Shown: positions 51,012-60,496, numbered from the stretch's first letter. The stretch is 64,000 nt of DNA from Geojedonia sp051814705 (GCA_051814705.1 JBPWQW010000001.1:62001-126000), one strand, 5' to 3'. Translations and numbers: made by a program. The notes: generated from the letters alone by a model not told the origin.

Positions 51012-52769
51012 TTAGTCCCTATGAAACCCATGGTCTTCTGGCAGACCCAGTTTGTTTATAAAGGCATTCCAACGCGGGTCGCCCCAAAGGTTTTCCATCT
51101 CTGAATAGTTGAGGATTTCCAGTATAGAGACATCCCGTTGCTCATAGGCAAGATCCAGCCATTTAAAGGCCTTTTCCTTTTCACCCCTAAAGGCATAGAC
51201 CGAGGCAATGTTGGGCCAAGCCACCTCGCTCCAATTTTCAATAAACTTTTTTAATAAGGTATCCGCTTCCTGTTTATCCCTCACGGCATACACCACCATA
51301 CATTGGCGGTACAGTTTCCAAAACGGGGCGGGTTCCCTTTCAATTGCCACAAGAGCATTCTCGGTATTACTCTGTCCCAAATAGACCAATGCCATAGCAC
51401 TATGGACAGCTTCTGCATTGGGGTAATGCAACAAAAAGGTTTGTAGGTGCTTTTCGGCATTGCTGTAATCTTTCAGAAGCCAATAAGAAAGACCTAAATT
51501 AAATTGCCTGTTATAATTGAGCGGGTCTAGTGCCACCACCTTTACTTGCAGTTGCACCGCTTCCTCTAGTTTGCCCAAATCTATGGCATTGATGGCCGCT
51601 TGCCCAATAACATCTGCATCTTCCGGAGCTAGTGACAGCGCCTTGTACATGTTGGAATTGGCCGCCGTGAAATCCCAGTTTGCCCTTTCAAAACTTGCCA
51701 AACCAGCATAGCCCAAAGCATAGTCGGGATCCAGTGCAATGGCTCTTTTGGCGGCATCCATGCCCATGTTGAAGTTCTCCTGAGTCATTGAAAGGTTAGG
51801 ATATCTATAGATATGGCTATAGATAATTTCACTTAACAAGTCCCATGCCGGCGCATAACTGCTATCTATGGCGATGGCCTGGCGTATGAGAATTTCGGCA
51901 TTTTTGTTGGCTTCTACGTTGCGCTGTCTTGCTAGCCGTTTGGCCTGTAAATAGAGGCTATAGGCCTCGGGATCCAAGGGTTTGGAGGCAAGCTCGCCCA
52001 ACAAAGTTACCTTGAGCTGTTGGGTTACCTTGCCCGCGATCTCGTCTTGGATCTTAAAGATGTCGCTCATCTCACGGTCGTAGGTCTCGCTCCATATATG
52101 GGCGCCATCGGCCACATTGATAAGTTGTGCCGTGATGCGAAAGGTATTGCCCGACTTGCGGATGCTGCCTTCCAACAAATGGTCAACATGCAGTATTTTG
52201 CCAATTTCAGCTGTCGTGACCTCTTTTCCTTTAAATGAAAACGACGAGGTACGGCTGATCACCTTGAGGTCGGGTACCTTGGCCAAGAGGTTGAGAATTT
52301 CTTCACTAATGCCATCGCTAAAGTACTCTTGGTCTTTTTCTGGGCTCATATCGGCAAAGGCCAATACGGCTATGGATTTGTCGTTGGTGGTGGCTTCGGT
52401 TTCCATGGCACCCGTAAAATTAAAGATGCGATCGGACACCAAAAGGAGTACGGCCAGACTTAAGCCTGCAATGATGACCCCATTCAGTTTTTTACCGGTC
52501 CTTTTGCTGATAGAGGTTTCTGCAGCAACCTCATTGGTTTTCTTAAAACCCGAGGGAGTCCATTCAAATATATAGGCGAACACGATCCAAACGGGGAAGG
52601 CAATGATGAGCACAATTAGGGTATTGCTGATGGCTTTTTGACCCCAACCAAAAGAAGGATACACAATAGAGGCTGCCTGAATGAGCACCCATGAGAACAC
52701 CACATACGAAATGGCCGCCTTGATTACGTTGCGGCGTTGCAGTTCGTTTATAAAGTGCTTTAATTTCAA
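51012..52769 (-). CDS. TolB-like/TPR membrane protein
   Basis: This 585-residue protein has three predicted membrane helices in the first 125 residues (ISYVVFSWVLIQAASIV, TLIVLIIAFPVWIVFAYIF, IIAGLSLAVLLLV). A TolB-like/FlgO-type domain follows (SIAVLAFADMSPEKDQEYF, then HVDHLLEGSIRKSGNTFRIT). The C-terminal TPR repeats cover about 260-570. Such proteins are often fused to adenylate cyclase or CadC-type DNA-binding modules, which are absent here. The start is TTG, with an in-frame stop shortly upstream and no ATG. By eye the gene is clearly richer in G+C than its neighbours, suggesting acquisition from elsewhere. Confidence 0.85.
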   Translation of the reverse strand: MKLKHFINELQRRNVIKAAISYVVFSWVLIQAASIVYPSFGWGQKAISNTLIVLIIAFPVWIVFAYIFEWTPSGFKKTNEVAAETSISKRTGKKLNGVIIAGLSLAVLLLVSDRIFNFTGAMETEATTNDKSIAVLAFADMSPEKDQEYFSDGISEEILNLLAKVPDLKVISRTSSFSFKGKEVTTAEIGKILHVDHLLEGSIRKSGNTFRITAQLINVADGAHIWSETYDREMSDIFKIQDEIAGKVTQQLKVTLLGELASKPLDPEAYSLYLQAKRLARQRNVEANKNAEILIRQAIAIDSSYAPAWDLLSEIIYSHIYRYPNLSMTQENFNMGMDAAKRAIALDPDYALGYAGLASFERANWDFTAANSNMYKALSLAPEDADVIGQAAINAIDLGKLEEAVQLQVKVVALDPLNYNRQFNLGLSYWLLKDYSNAEKHLQTFLLHYPNAEAVHSAMALVYLGQSNTENALVAIEREPAPFWKLYRQCMVVYAVRDKQEADTLLKKFIENWSEVAWPNIASVYAFRGEKEKAFKWLDLAYEQRDVSILEILNYSEMENLWGDPRWNAFINKLGLPEDHGFHRD

Positions 52770-52880
52770 GTGGTAGTGGTTAGTTATTGCAATTTAGTAA
52801 AAATTTACATACAAAGGTCATTGCGTTTGAAACGTCACCCTATGTTTGTAAAGAGAGAGAACGGTATGTAAACCCTCCGT

Positions 52881-52922
52881 CAAGCACTGCGTGCTTGCCA
52901 CCTCCCTTTGGCTAAAGGGAGG
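52881..52922. repeat. Pair of dispersed palindromes upstream of the TolB/TPR gene
   Basis: CAAGCAC/GTGCTTG (52881-52897) is followed at once by CCTCCCTTT/AAAGGGAGG (52901-52922). The surrounding 52770-53058 holds no gene. Confidence 0.65.
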
Positions 52923-52987
52923 AGCCGGTTGGGGTTGGATTATGAGATGGCTTCGTCGTTCTCTTTGCGCCATCCAGCCCATTCACT

Positions 52988-53012
52988 AAAAATGCATACC
53001 ATGCATTTTTTT
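52988..53012 (-). terminator. Probable terminator downstream of argH
   Basis: AAAAATGCAT and ATGCATTTTT form a ten-pair stem with a three-base loop; the minus strand ends in five T. It lies about 50 bases past the argH stop. Confidence 0.5.
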
Positions 53013-53058
53013 AACGCTCTGTCCCGCAATGACAATCTAAAAGGGCCATGATGGCTTA

Positions 53059-54333
53059 TTATGAAGGAAACTTAGCTTTAATCTTATCTAAACACAAGTT
53101 ATGGATACTCCCACTATGAGTATGTTTTTTAGAGGTGTCTGGTTTATACGTACCCTCTTGAACCTGTTTGCCAATTTTTTGATAGGCTTCTCTAAACGGC
53201 ATGCCGCTAACCATTAAATTATTGATGTTGTCCACCGTAAAAAGATAGTGGTATTTGGCATCATTTAAATCGATGGTTTTCACCTCAACTTGCTTTATGG
53301 CATAATTAAAAATATCGAGAATGTCCTTAGCGTCTTCAATAGCCGCAATCATGTTTTCTTTCAACAATTGAAAATCGCGATGGTAGCCACTTGGCAGATT
53401 ATTAGTGATCAACACCATTTCGGTGTGTAAGGCCTGTATTTTATTGCACTTGCCACGAATGAGTTCAAACACATCGGGGTTCTTTTTATGAGGCATGATG
53501 CTGCTTCCTGTAGTGAGTTCATCTGGAAAAGCAATAAACCCAAAATTCTGACTATTATACAAGCAAATGTCCATGGCAAATCGCGCCAAAGTATTGCATA
53601 AACTTCCCAAAGCCAAAGCGATGGTCCGTTCGCTTTTTCCACGACTCATTTGGGCAGCGACCACATTGTATTTTAAAGTTGAAAACCTAAGTTCTCGCGT
53701 TGTAAACTCTCTATCAATTGGAAACGAACTTCCATATCCCGCTGCAGAACCCAACGGATTTTGATCCACCGTTTTTAAAGCAGCATTTAGCAAATAGACA
53801 TCGTCAATCAATACTTCGGCATAGGCCGAAAACCATAAGCCAAAGGACGAAGGCATGGCCACTTGTAAATGCGTATAACCCGGAAGCAAGGTTTTCTTAT
53901 GGGTTTCGGCGAGACCCAAAAGGGTTTCAAAGAAGGTTTTTGTTTTGTCGTGAATTACATTCAATTGCTCTTTATAAAAAAGTTGTAATGCTACTAAAAC
54001 TTGATCGTTTCTAGAACGAGCGGTATGGATTTTTTTGCCCACTTCTCCTAAAGTCTTGGTCAATTCAAATTCTATTTTAGAATGTACATCTTCAAATTGC
54101 GGTTCAATTGTGAATGTCCCTTCAAAAATTTGTTTGGAAAGTAGGTTTAAGCCGCGTTCTAGCTCCTGCAACTCATCAGCAGAAAGAATGTTTATATTAT
54201 ACAACATTTTGGCATGTGCCAAAGACGCCTGTACGTCGTATTTGGCAATGTACATGTCGATTTTTCGATCGTTGCCCACCGTAAACTGTTCAATCTTTTT
54301 GTCGATGCTAATACCTTTGTCCCAGAGTTTCAT
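53059..54333 (-). CDS. argH: Argininosuccinate lyase
   Basis: This 424-residue enzyme splits argininosuccinate to arginine and fumarate. It has the fumarase-superfamily signature GSSIMPHKKNPDVFE, SRNDQVLVALQLF and LPGYTHLQVAMP. It is somewhat shorter than the roughly 460-residue E. coli enzyme, mainly at the C-terminus. It is the last gene of the arginine operon, separated from argE by 100 bases with a hairpin. Confidence 0.95.
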   Translation of the reverse strand: MKLWDKGISIDKKIEQFTVGNDRKIDMYIAKYDVQASLAHAKMLYNINILSADELQELERGLNLLSKQIFEGTFTIEPQFEDVHSKIEFELTKTLGEVGKKIHTARSRNDQVLVALQLFYKEQLNVIHDKTKTFFETLLGLAETHKKTLLPGYTHLQVAMPSSFGLWFSAYAEVLIDDVYLLNAALKTVDQNPLGSAAGYGSSFPIDREFTTRELRFSTLKYNVVAAQMSRGKSERTIALALGSLCNTLARFAMDICLYNSQNFGFIAFPDELTTGSSIMPHKKNPDVFELIRGKCNKIQALHTEMVLITNNLPSGYHRDFQLLKENMIAAIEDAKDILDIFNYAIKQVEVKTIDLNDAKYHYLFTVDNINNLMVSGMPFREAYQKIGKQVQEGTYKPDTSKKHTHSGSIHNLCLDKIKAKFPS

Positions 54334-54372
54334 GTTTACAAATTTTAATTCTTAAAATTTAGAATATAGAAC

Positions 54373-54404
54373 AAAGATTTGAATTGAACTCGCATCAAAT
54401 CTTT
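54373..54404. repeat. Inverted repeat between argE and argH
   Basis: AAAGATTTGA and TCAAATCTTT form a perfect ten-pair stem with a 12-base loop. No strong T run follows on the minus strand. Confidence 0.6.
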
Positions 54405-54433
54405 ATTCCTGGTTCTATGTTCTTGGTTCTTTT

Positions 54434-55495
54434 TTATAATACTTTTTCCAATAATTGAATATAAATCTTAATCCCTTCTTCAATTTCATTCAAATAAATA
54501 AATTCGTCTGCCGAATGCGAACGTGTGCTATCACCAGGTCCTAATTTTAACGACGGGCAGGTCAAAACTGCTTGATCGGATAAGGTTGGAGACCCATAAG
54601 TTGTTCTTCCAATTTCGATTCCTGCTTTTACCAATTCATGATCTAAAGGAATAAAAGACGAATTTAATCGCAAACTTCGAGGTACAATACGATCACAAGG
54701 TGCTTCTTTTTGAAGAATCTCCACAATTTCAGCATTGGTATATTTATCATTGACTCGCACATCAATTACCAATTCCACATCAGCAGGTATTGCATTGTGT
54801 TGTTTACCGGCATTAATTTGTGTCACCGTCATTTTTACATCACCCAAAACAGGCGAAGTCCTTTTAAACTTATAATTCTTAAACCATTGCAACACCGAAA
54901 TGGTATTATAAATGGCGTTATCGTCATTGGGGTGTGCTGCATGGCTTGCTGTCCCTTTTACAATTGCATCAAACACCACCAAGCCTTTTTCGGCTACGGC
55001 TAAATTCATCAGCGTGGGTTCGCCGACAATGGCCACATCTACTTTTGGAATGACCGATAGCATACTGTTCAAGCCATTAGGCCCACTACTTTCTTCTTCA
55101 GCAGAGGCGACAATAACTAAGTTATATTTTAAATTTCTTTCATTATAAAAATAGGTGAATGCCGCAATCAACGACACTAAACAACCGCCAGCATCATTAC
55201 TTCCCAAGCCATATAATTTACCGTCTTCAACAATGGCCTTGAACGGATCTTTGGTGTAACCATTGTTAGGGTTTACCGTATCATGATGCGAGTTCAACAA
55301 CAAGGTCGGTTTGGCCGCATCAAAATATTTGTTGGTGGCCCAAACGTTGTTATGTGTCCGCTGGTATGACATATTATGGCGTCTAAACCAATACTCAACA
55401 TGTGATGCCGTTTGATCTTCTTCAGACGAAAACGATTCTGTTTCGATGAGCTTTTTTAATAGCTGGACGGCATCTGTTATTAATTCCTGTATCAT
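54434..55495 (-). CDS. argE: M20-family deacylase, N-acyl-ornithine/citrulline deacylase
   Basis: This 353-residue metallohydrolase has the metal ligands in LNSHHDTV and GLGSNDAGGCL, and the catalytic Glu pair in SAEEESSGPNG. It removes the N-acyl group after carbamoylation or from ornithine. Because the operon carries an acyl-ornithine carbamoyltransferase, the substrate is likely N-acylcitrulline. The ATG overlaps the argB stop (ATGA). Confidence 0.88.
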   Translation of the reverse strand: MIQELITDAVQLLKKLIETESFSSEEDQTASHVEYWFRRHNMSYQRTHNNVWATNKYFDAAKPTLLLNSHHDTVNPNNGYTKDPFKAIVEDGKLYGLGSNDAGGCLVSLIAAFTYFYNERNLKYNLVIVASAEEESSGPNGLNSMLSVIPKVDVAIVGEPTLMNLAVAEKGLVVFDAIVKGTASHAAHPNDDNAIYNTISVLQWFKNYKFKRTSPVLGDVKMTVTQINAGKQHNAIPADVELVIDVRVNDKYTNAEIVEILQKEAPCDRIVPRSLRLNSSFIPLDHELVKAGIEIGRTTYGSPTLSDQAVLTCPSLKLGPGDSTRSHSADEFIYLNEIEEGIKIYIQLLEKVL

Positions 55496-56274
55496 TGGGT
55501 TATGGTTGTAAACTCTGTGTTTTTATCAAAAAGCATGTCTGGTTTCCCGATGCATACTTTTTGAACATTTTTACGAATGGCAAGAAAGCAATTGTTCAAT
55601 TTTGGCAACATCCCATCGGCGATGATGTTTTGGTCGATCAAATCCTGATAATTTTTGGAGTCGATGTGTTGAATCACCGAATTATCGTTATTAACATCCT
55701 TTAGCACCCCATTTTTTTCAAAACAATAATAGAGTTCTGTATGATAAAGATTTGCAAATCCTATGGCCAATTCCGAAGCAATAGTATCGGCATTAGTGTT
55801 AAGCAATTGGCCGTTTTCATCATGGGTGATAGCACAAAATATTGGCGTCACATTATGGTTTAAAAGGACTTGCAAAGTTTCAGTATTCACTTTAACCACA
55901 TCGCCTACAAAGCCATAATCAATGGTTTTTACGGGACGTTTTACAGAAACAATAGCATTGCCGTCAGCACCCGAAAATCCAATAGCATTACAGGCACTGG
56001 CTTGCAGCTTAGCAACAATGTTTTTATTGATCTTTCCTGCATAAACCATGGTAATAATGTCCAACGTTTCTTGGTCGGTGATGCGTCTACCGTCTATCAT
56101 TTTAACCTCAACCTGCATCTGATTCGACAGCTTTGTAGCCAATTTTCCGCCTCCATGCACCAAAATTTTAGGCCCTTCTATTTTGGCGAAATCAATTAAA
56201 AAAGCATGTAAGACCGCTTCGTTATCGATAATGTTTCCTCCTATTTTTATGACCTTAAGTGTATTCTTCTTCAT
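55492..56274 (-). CDS. argB: N-acylglutamate kinase
   Basis: This is a 260-residue amino acid kinase fold protein. It has KIGGNIIDNEAVL, the VHGGGKLATKL phosphate loop and ADTIASELAIG near the C-terminus. It phosphorylates N-acetyl- or N-succinylglutamate. The frame extends upstream to a GTG at 56286, but those four codons come from a dispersed repeat, so ATG 56274 is chosen. It overlaps argE. Confidence 0.92.
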   Translation of the reverse strand: MKKNTLKVIKIGGNIIDNEAVLHAFLIDFAKIEGPKILVHGGGKLATKLSNQMQVEVKMIDGRRITDQETLDIITMVYAGKINKNIVAKLQASACNAIGFSGADGNAIVSVKRPVKTIDYGFVGDVVKVNTETLQVLLNHNVTPIFCAITHDENGQLLNTNADTIASELAIGFANLYHTELYYCFEKNGVLKDVNNDNSVIQHIDSKNYQDLIDQNIIADGMLPKLNNCFLAIRKNVQKVCIGKPDMLFDKNTEFTTITQ

Positions 56275-56278
56275 ATTG

Positions 56279-56318
56279 TTTGCCACGAATTCACGAATTA
56301 TTTTTATAAATCATTTTT
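56279..56318. repeat. CCACGAATTCACGAAT dispersed repeat upstream of argB
   Basis: It shares tttgccacgaattcacgaat with the array units at 36500-36945 and resembles the copies at 57420 and 59439. Confidence 0.65.
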
Positions 56319-56434
56319 GTCTTTAATTTCTCATTTAAATCCATTTTATGTCTCTACCATACTTCGCCTTCTCAACTTTACTTCGTCAAGCACAGGTTGT
56401 CACACTCTTAAAATTGGATTCAAGTTGACATGGT

Positions 56435-57370
56435 TTACAGATTTTCTAAAATCTTCTTCAATACTATCTGAGCTGCATAAGTTCGGTTATTGGCCTGTTG
56501 GATGACAATAGAATGTTCACCATCCAACACAGCATCTTCAACCACCACATTTCGCCTAACCGGTAAACAATGCATGAATTTGGCAGTTCCCAACTTTTCT
56601 TTGCTCATCATCCAATTGGCATCCTGATTCATCACTTTGCCGTAATCTTTATAACTGCTCCAGTTTTTTACATAGACAAAATCGGCATTTTTTAAAGCCT
56701 CTTTTTGATTATAATGAATGGGGGTGTTCTTGGTAATTTCTGAATTTAATTCATACCCCTCAGGATGCGTAATGCTCAGGTCAACATCTAATTTCAGCAT
56801 CATTTCTACAAACGAATTCGCAACGGCCTGGGGCAAGGCTTTGGGGTGTGGCGCCCAAGACAAAACCACTTTGGGTTTGGGTTTATTGGCCAATTCAGAA
56901 ATGCTAATGGCATCGGCCAAGGCTTGCAGCGGATGCGCCGTGGCGCTTTCCATATTGATTATTGGAACTGTGGCATATTTTACAAAATTGTTCAGCACAT
57001 ATTCCGATTCGTCCTTTTGTTTATCCACTAAACTCGGAAACGCTCTTACAGCAATAATATCAGCATATTGTGAAATTACTTGCGCCGCTTCTTTAATATG
57101 TTCAGACGTATGGACATTCATAACGGTTCCATCCTCAAACTCCAAACTCCAAGCGTCGTTGACGTTTAAAACCATAACACTCATTCCCAGGTTTTTTGCC
57201 GCCTTTTCGGTACTTAAACGCGTTCGTAAACTGGCATTAAAAAACAACATGACCAAAGTTTTATTTTTTCCCAATTCGGAATATTCAAAAGGATTCATCT
57301 TTAATAAAATAGCATCCTTAATGGTTTCTGAAAGATTTGAGATATCGGTTATGGTTGTATATTTTTTCAT
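56435..57370 (-). CDS. argF': N-acylornithine carbamoyltransferase (probably N-succinylornithine type)
   Basis: This 311-residue transcarbamylase has the carbamoyl-phosphate loop FFNASLRTRLST (residues 43-54) and the HCLPVRRN motif typical of acetyl/succinyl-ornithine enzymes. The ornithine enzymes have HCLP followed by a different sequence. At the position that separates acetyl- from succinyl-ornithine use, just before Glu-His in TSEHIKEA, this protein has Ser89. A Glu there goes with acetylornithine, and Pro, Ser or Val with succinylornithine. It therefore probably carbamoylates N-succinylornithine. It lies between argD and argB. Confidence 0.88.
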   Translation of the reverse strand: MKKYTTITDISNLSETIKDAILLKMNPFEYSELGKNKTLVMLFFNASLRTRLSTEKAAKNLGMSVMVLNVNDAWSLEFEDGTVMNVHTSEHIKEAAQVISQYADIIAVRAFPSLVDKQKDESEYVLNNFVKYATVPIINMESATAHPLQALADAISISELANKPKPKVVLSWAPHPKALPQAVANSFVEMMLKLDVDLSITHPEGYELNSEITKNTPIHYNQKEALKNADFVYVKNWSSYKDYGKVMNQDANWMMSKEKLGTAKFMHCLPVRRNVVVEDAVLDGEHSIVIQQANNRTYAAQIVLKKILENL

Positions 57371-57419
57371 ATCAATTTCCCATGAAAAGGGAATCTTTAA
57401 TAGTTAATTTCATTTGATT

Positions 57420-57483
57420 TGCCACGAATACACGAATGCTTTTTACACCTTCCGTCCCTTCGAGACACCTTCCTCAAGGAAGG
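57420..57483. repeat. Dispersed repeats between argD and argF'
   Basis: A CCACGAATACACGAAT copy (57422-57437) is followed by the palindrome CCTTCCT/AGGAAGG (57468-57483). Confidence 0.65.
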
Positions 57484-57490
57484 AATGTTT

Positions 57491-58624
57491 TCATCCTTTA
57501 TTTAATTCTTTCTCCAATGCCTCAAAAAACACATCGACATGTTTTTTCTGAATGGTCAACGGCGGTAATATTCTCATTAAATTTGGATTTTTAGCATTTC
57601 CAGTAAATATCTTGTGTTTTTTAATGAGGGTTTTTCGTAATTCAGCTATAGGGAAATCAAATTCCAATCCTAACATCAAACCCCTTCCTTTTACTTTTTT
57701 TATTTTTGAAAGGCCTTTTGCTTTCTCCATAAAATATACTGAAACTTCTTGAACATTTTGCATTAAATGGTCTGCCTCCAAAACTTCTAATACAGCCAAT
57801 GAAGCAGCACAGGCCAAATGGTTTCCACCAAATGTGGTTCCTAATAAGCCAAACGATGCTTTGATATCGGGGTGGATTAAAATACCTCCAACAGGAAAAC
57901 CATTTCCCATCCCTTTTGCCATTGAAATAATATCTGGCGTGACACCGTGTTTTTGAAAAGCAAAGAAATCACCTGTCCTCCCGTACCCGCATTGAATTTC
58001 ATCTGCAATAAAAAGGGTTTCGTAGGTTTTGCATAAGGTGTCAAGTCCTTGGTAAAAGGCTGTCGTACTTTCATCCAAACCGCCAATACCTTGAATCGTT
58101 TCAACAATAACGGCACAGGTTTTATTCTGTTTTAAAATAGATTCTACCGTTTTAAGGTCTCCCAATTCAACAAAATCCACTTCTTGTTGCGCATTTATAG
58201 GCGCTACAATTTTATAATCGTCGGTAGCTGCAACTGCTGCCGACGTACGACCATGAAATGATTTTTTAAATGCTAAAATCTTCTTTTTCCCTGTATGAAA
58301 GGATGCCAATTTTAAGGCATTCTCATTAGCTTCTGCTCCCGAATTACACAAAAACAATTGATAATCTCTACAACCAGACAGGAATTCCAGTCTTTCAGAC
58401 AGCGCAACTTGTAAAGGATTTTGAATAGAATTGCTGTAAAACCCTAACGCACTGACTTGATCGCTAATAGCCTTTACGTATTTTGGATGGGAATGCCCAA
58501 TGGAAATCACTGCATGACCTCCATACAAATCCAAATATTCTACATTATTTTCATCATAAACATACATGTCCTTTGCCCTTATTGGCGTAATATCAAACAA
58601 GGGATATACATTAAATAAGCTCAT
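57491..58624 (-). CDS. argD: Acylornithine aminotransferase
   Basis: This 377-residue class III aminotransferase has SIGHSHPKYV, SGAEANENALKLA and ADEIQCGYGRTG, with the PLP lysine in SMAKGMGNGFPVGG. It converts N-acylglutamate semialdehyde to N-acylornithine. The ATG overlaps the proC stop (ATGA). A dispersed palindrome sits immediately downstream. Confidence 0.93.
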   Translation of the reverse strand: MSLFNVYPLFDITPIRAKDMYVYDENNVEYLDLYGGHAVISIGHSHPKYVKAISDQVSALGFYSNSIQNPLQVALSERLEFLSGCRDYQLFLCNSGAEANENALKLASFHTGKKKILAFKKSFHGRTSAAVAATDDYKIVAPINAQQEVDFVELGDLKTVESILKQNKTCAVIVETIQGIGGLDESTTAFYQGLDTLCKTYETLFIADEIQCGYGRTGDFFAFQKHGVTPDIISMAKGMGNGFPVGGILIHPDIKASFGLLGTTFGGNHLACAASLAVLEVLEADHLMQNVQEVSVYFMEKAKGLSKIKKVKGRGLMLGLEFDFPIAELRKTLIKKHKIFTGNAKNPNLMRILPPLTIQKKHVDVFFEALEKELNKG

Positions 58625-59421
58625 AATTGCTCTTTACTAATGTTACTAATTTTATTAAACGAAGTGACCATACCTTGAATCAACGATGAGCTAAGCCCTT
58701 TGTGTTCCATTTGGTTCAGTCCTTCAATAGTACAACCTCTAGGCGTGGTCACTTTATCGATTTCCTCTTCAGGGTGGTTTCCACTAGCTATCAATAAATT
58801 GGCAGCGCCTTCACAGGTATGCATCGCCAGTTCTTGCGCTTCCTTAGAATCAAATCCCAACTGAATAGCAGCTTGGGTTGTGGCACGAATTAACCGCATC
58901 CAAAAGGCAATTCCACTAGCACAAACCACGGTTGCCGCTTGCATTTGTGTTTCTGGTATGGCTAAGGTATGCCCTAAACGGTTAAATATCGCTTCCGCTA
59001 TTTTAATACGTTTTGCACCTTGCTCGTTACTGCAGATGCAGGTCATGGATTTTCCAACAGCAATGGCTGTATTGGGCATCGCCCTGATGATAAATTGATT
59101 AGAACCAATCTCATTTTCAATTTTTGAAATAGCATATCCCGTAATGGTAGAAATGATCACATGTTTATCGGTCAAGTAAGGCTTAACCGCCTTTAAAATG
59201 GTTTCAAAATGTGAAGGTTGAACCGCAAAAATCAAGATGTCTGAATTTTGAACGGCTAATATATTATCACTGGTTAGAGTTACGTTTTTATATCCTTCAA
59301 ACTCTGAGATGGAATTTAAGTTTCGTTTTGTTAAGTATAAGGTGGTAATCGCATTGGTGGTAATCAATCCTTTTGCGATAGATTTTCCCAAATTCCCCGT
59401 TCCTATAATGGCTATTTTCAT
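58621..59421 (-). CDS. proC: Pyrroline-5-carboxylate reductase
   Basis: This 266-residue NAD(P)-dependent enzyme has IIGTGNLGKSIAKGL, IIRAMPNTAIAVG and the C-terminal VTTPRGCTIEGLNQME. It makes proline from pyrroline-5-carboxylate. Its place inside the arginine operon, overlapping argD, ties proline synthesis to ornithine/arginine supply. That arrangement is seen in other Bacteroidota. Confidence 0.93.
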   Translation of the reverse strand: MKIAIIGTGNLGKSIAKGLITTNAITTLYLTKRNLNSISEFEGYKNVTLTSDNILAVQNSDILIFAVQPSHFETILKAVKPYLTDKHVIISTITGYAISKIENEIGSNQFIIRAMPNTAIAVGKSMTCICSNEQGAKRIKIAEAIFNRLGHTLAIPETQMQAATVVCASGIAFWMRLIRATTQAAIQLGFDSKEAQELAMHTCEGAANLLIASGNHPEEEIDKVTTPRGCTIEGLNQMEHKGLSSSLIQGMVTSFNKISNISKEQL

Positions 59422-59438
59422 AGTTTATTATTTTTTAT

Positions 59439-59515
59439 TGCCACAAATTCATTAATCTCTGTCATAAAAATCATTCGTGTACCTGCCTGTCGGCAGACAG
59501 GTTAGTGGCTGATTT
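59439..59515. repeat. CCACGAATTC-type repeat with a nested palindrome insertion
   Basis: The repeat runs from ttgccacaaattc to ttagtggctg. A CCTGTC/GACAGG palindrome (59482-59501) sits between attcgtgta and ttagtggctg, which are contiguous in other copies. Confidence 0.65.
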
Positions 59516-59518
59516 TTT

Positions 59519-60496
59519 TTAAAAATAGTTAGCTTTTAATTGTAATCCTTCCGTTTCGGGGAACCCAAACATCAAATTCATATTCTGGATGGCTTGACCC
59601 GAAGCTCCTTTTAAGAGATTGTCTATAATACTTGTGATCAAAAGGGTGTTTTTATGCTTATGCAAATGAATGATACACTTGTTGGTGTTGACCACTTGTT
59701 TTAGGTGAATTGCTTCATCTGATACAACTGTAAACGTTGCATTTGCATAACAGGTCCTAAATAAAGATTTAGCATCTTCCAAACTGCCCTCATATTTGGT
59801 GTAAGCCGTTACAAAAATCCCTCTCGAAAAATTTCCGCGATTTGGCATAAGCAAAATCTCTGATGAAAAATTAGGCTGCAGTTGATTTACTAATTGATTG
59901 ATTTCACCCAAATGTTGATGGGTAAAGGGTTTGTAATACGAAAAATTATTATCTCGCCAGCTAAAATGTGTGGTCTCAGATAAGGAAGTCCCCGCTCCAG
60001 TTGAACCCGTAACTGCATTGATATGCACAGAATCCTGTATCAAATGGGCTTCTGCCAATGGCAATAAGGCCAATTGGATAGCTGTTGCAAAACATCCGGG
60101 GTTTGCTATATGGTTTGCTTTTTTAATGTTTTCCTTTTGCAATTCAGGTAAACCGTAAACAAAGGTTTTACCTTTGAAATTCCTATCGGCTTCCAATCTA
60201 AAATCATTGCTTAAATCAATAATTTTTGTTTTGATTGAAAACTCATTTTTTTCTAAAAAAGCTTTTGAATTGCCATGGCCTAAACACAAAAACAAGACAT
60301 CCACTTCTGGATTAATATGGCTTGTAAACTCCAAATCTGTTGATCCAATTAAGTCCTGATGGACTTTGCTTACTTTATTTCCAGCATTTGAAGTACTATA
60401 CACAAAATTGATAGTGGTTTCAGAATGGTTTAATAATAATCTAATCAGTTCCCCTGCTGTATAACCAGCACCTCCAATAATTCCAACTTGTATCAT
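59519..60496 (-). CDS. argC: N-acyl-gamma-glutamyl-phosphate reductase
   Basis: This 325-residue enzyme has an N-terminal GIIGGAGYTAGELIRLL, the catalytic Cys in ANPGCFATAIQLAL and TGSTGAGTSLSE. It reduces the ArgB product to the semialdehyde. The start overlaps the argG stop (ATGA). Confidence 0.95.
   Translation of the reverse strand: MIQVGIIGGAGYTAGELIRLLLNHSETTINFVYSTSNAGNKVSKVHQDLIGSTDLEFTSHINPEVDVLFLCLGHGNSKAFLEKNEFSIKTKIIDLSNDFRLEADRNFKGKTFVYGLPELQKENIKKANHIANPGCFATAIQLALLPLAEAHLIQDSVHINAVTGSTGAGTSLSETTHFSWRDNNFSYYKPFTHQHLGEINQLVNQLQPNFSSEILLMPNRGNFSRGIFVTAYTKYEGSLEDAKSLFRTCYANATFTVVSDEAIHLKQVVNTNKCIIHLHKHKNTLLITSIIDNLLKGASGQAIQNMNLMFGFPETEGLQLKANYF

Noticed and set aside
52770..53058. 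Gene or RNA in the gap upstream of the TolB/TPR gene
   Set aside because: Only dispersed palindromes, a terminator-like hairpin and a GTCATTGCG-type repeat were seen; no coding frame or tRNA-like fold.
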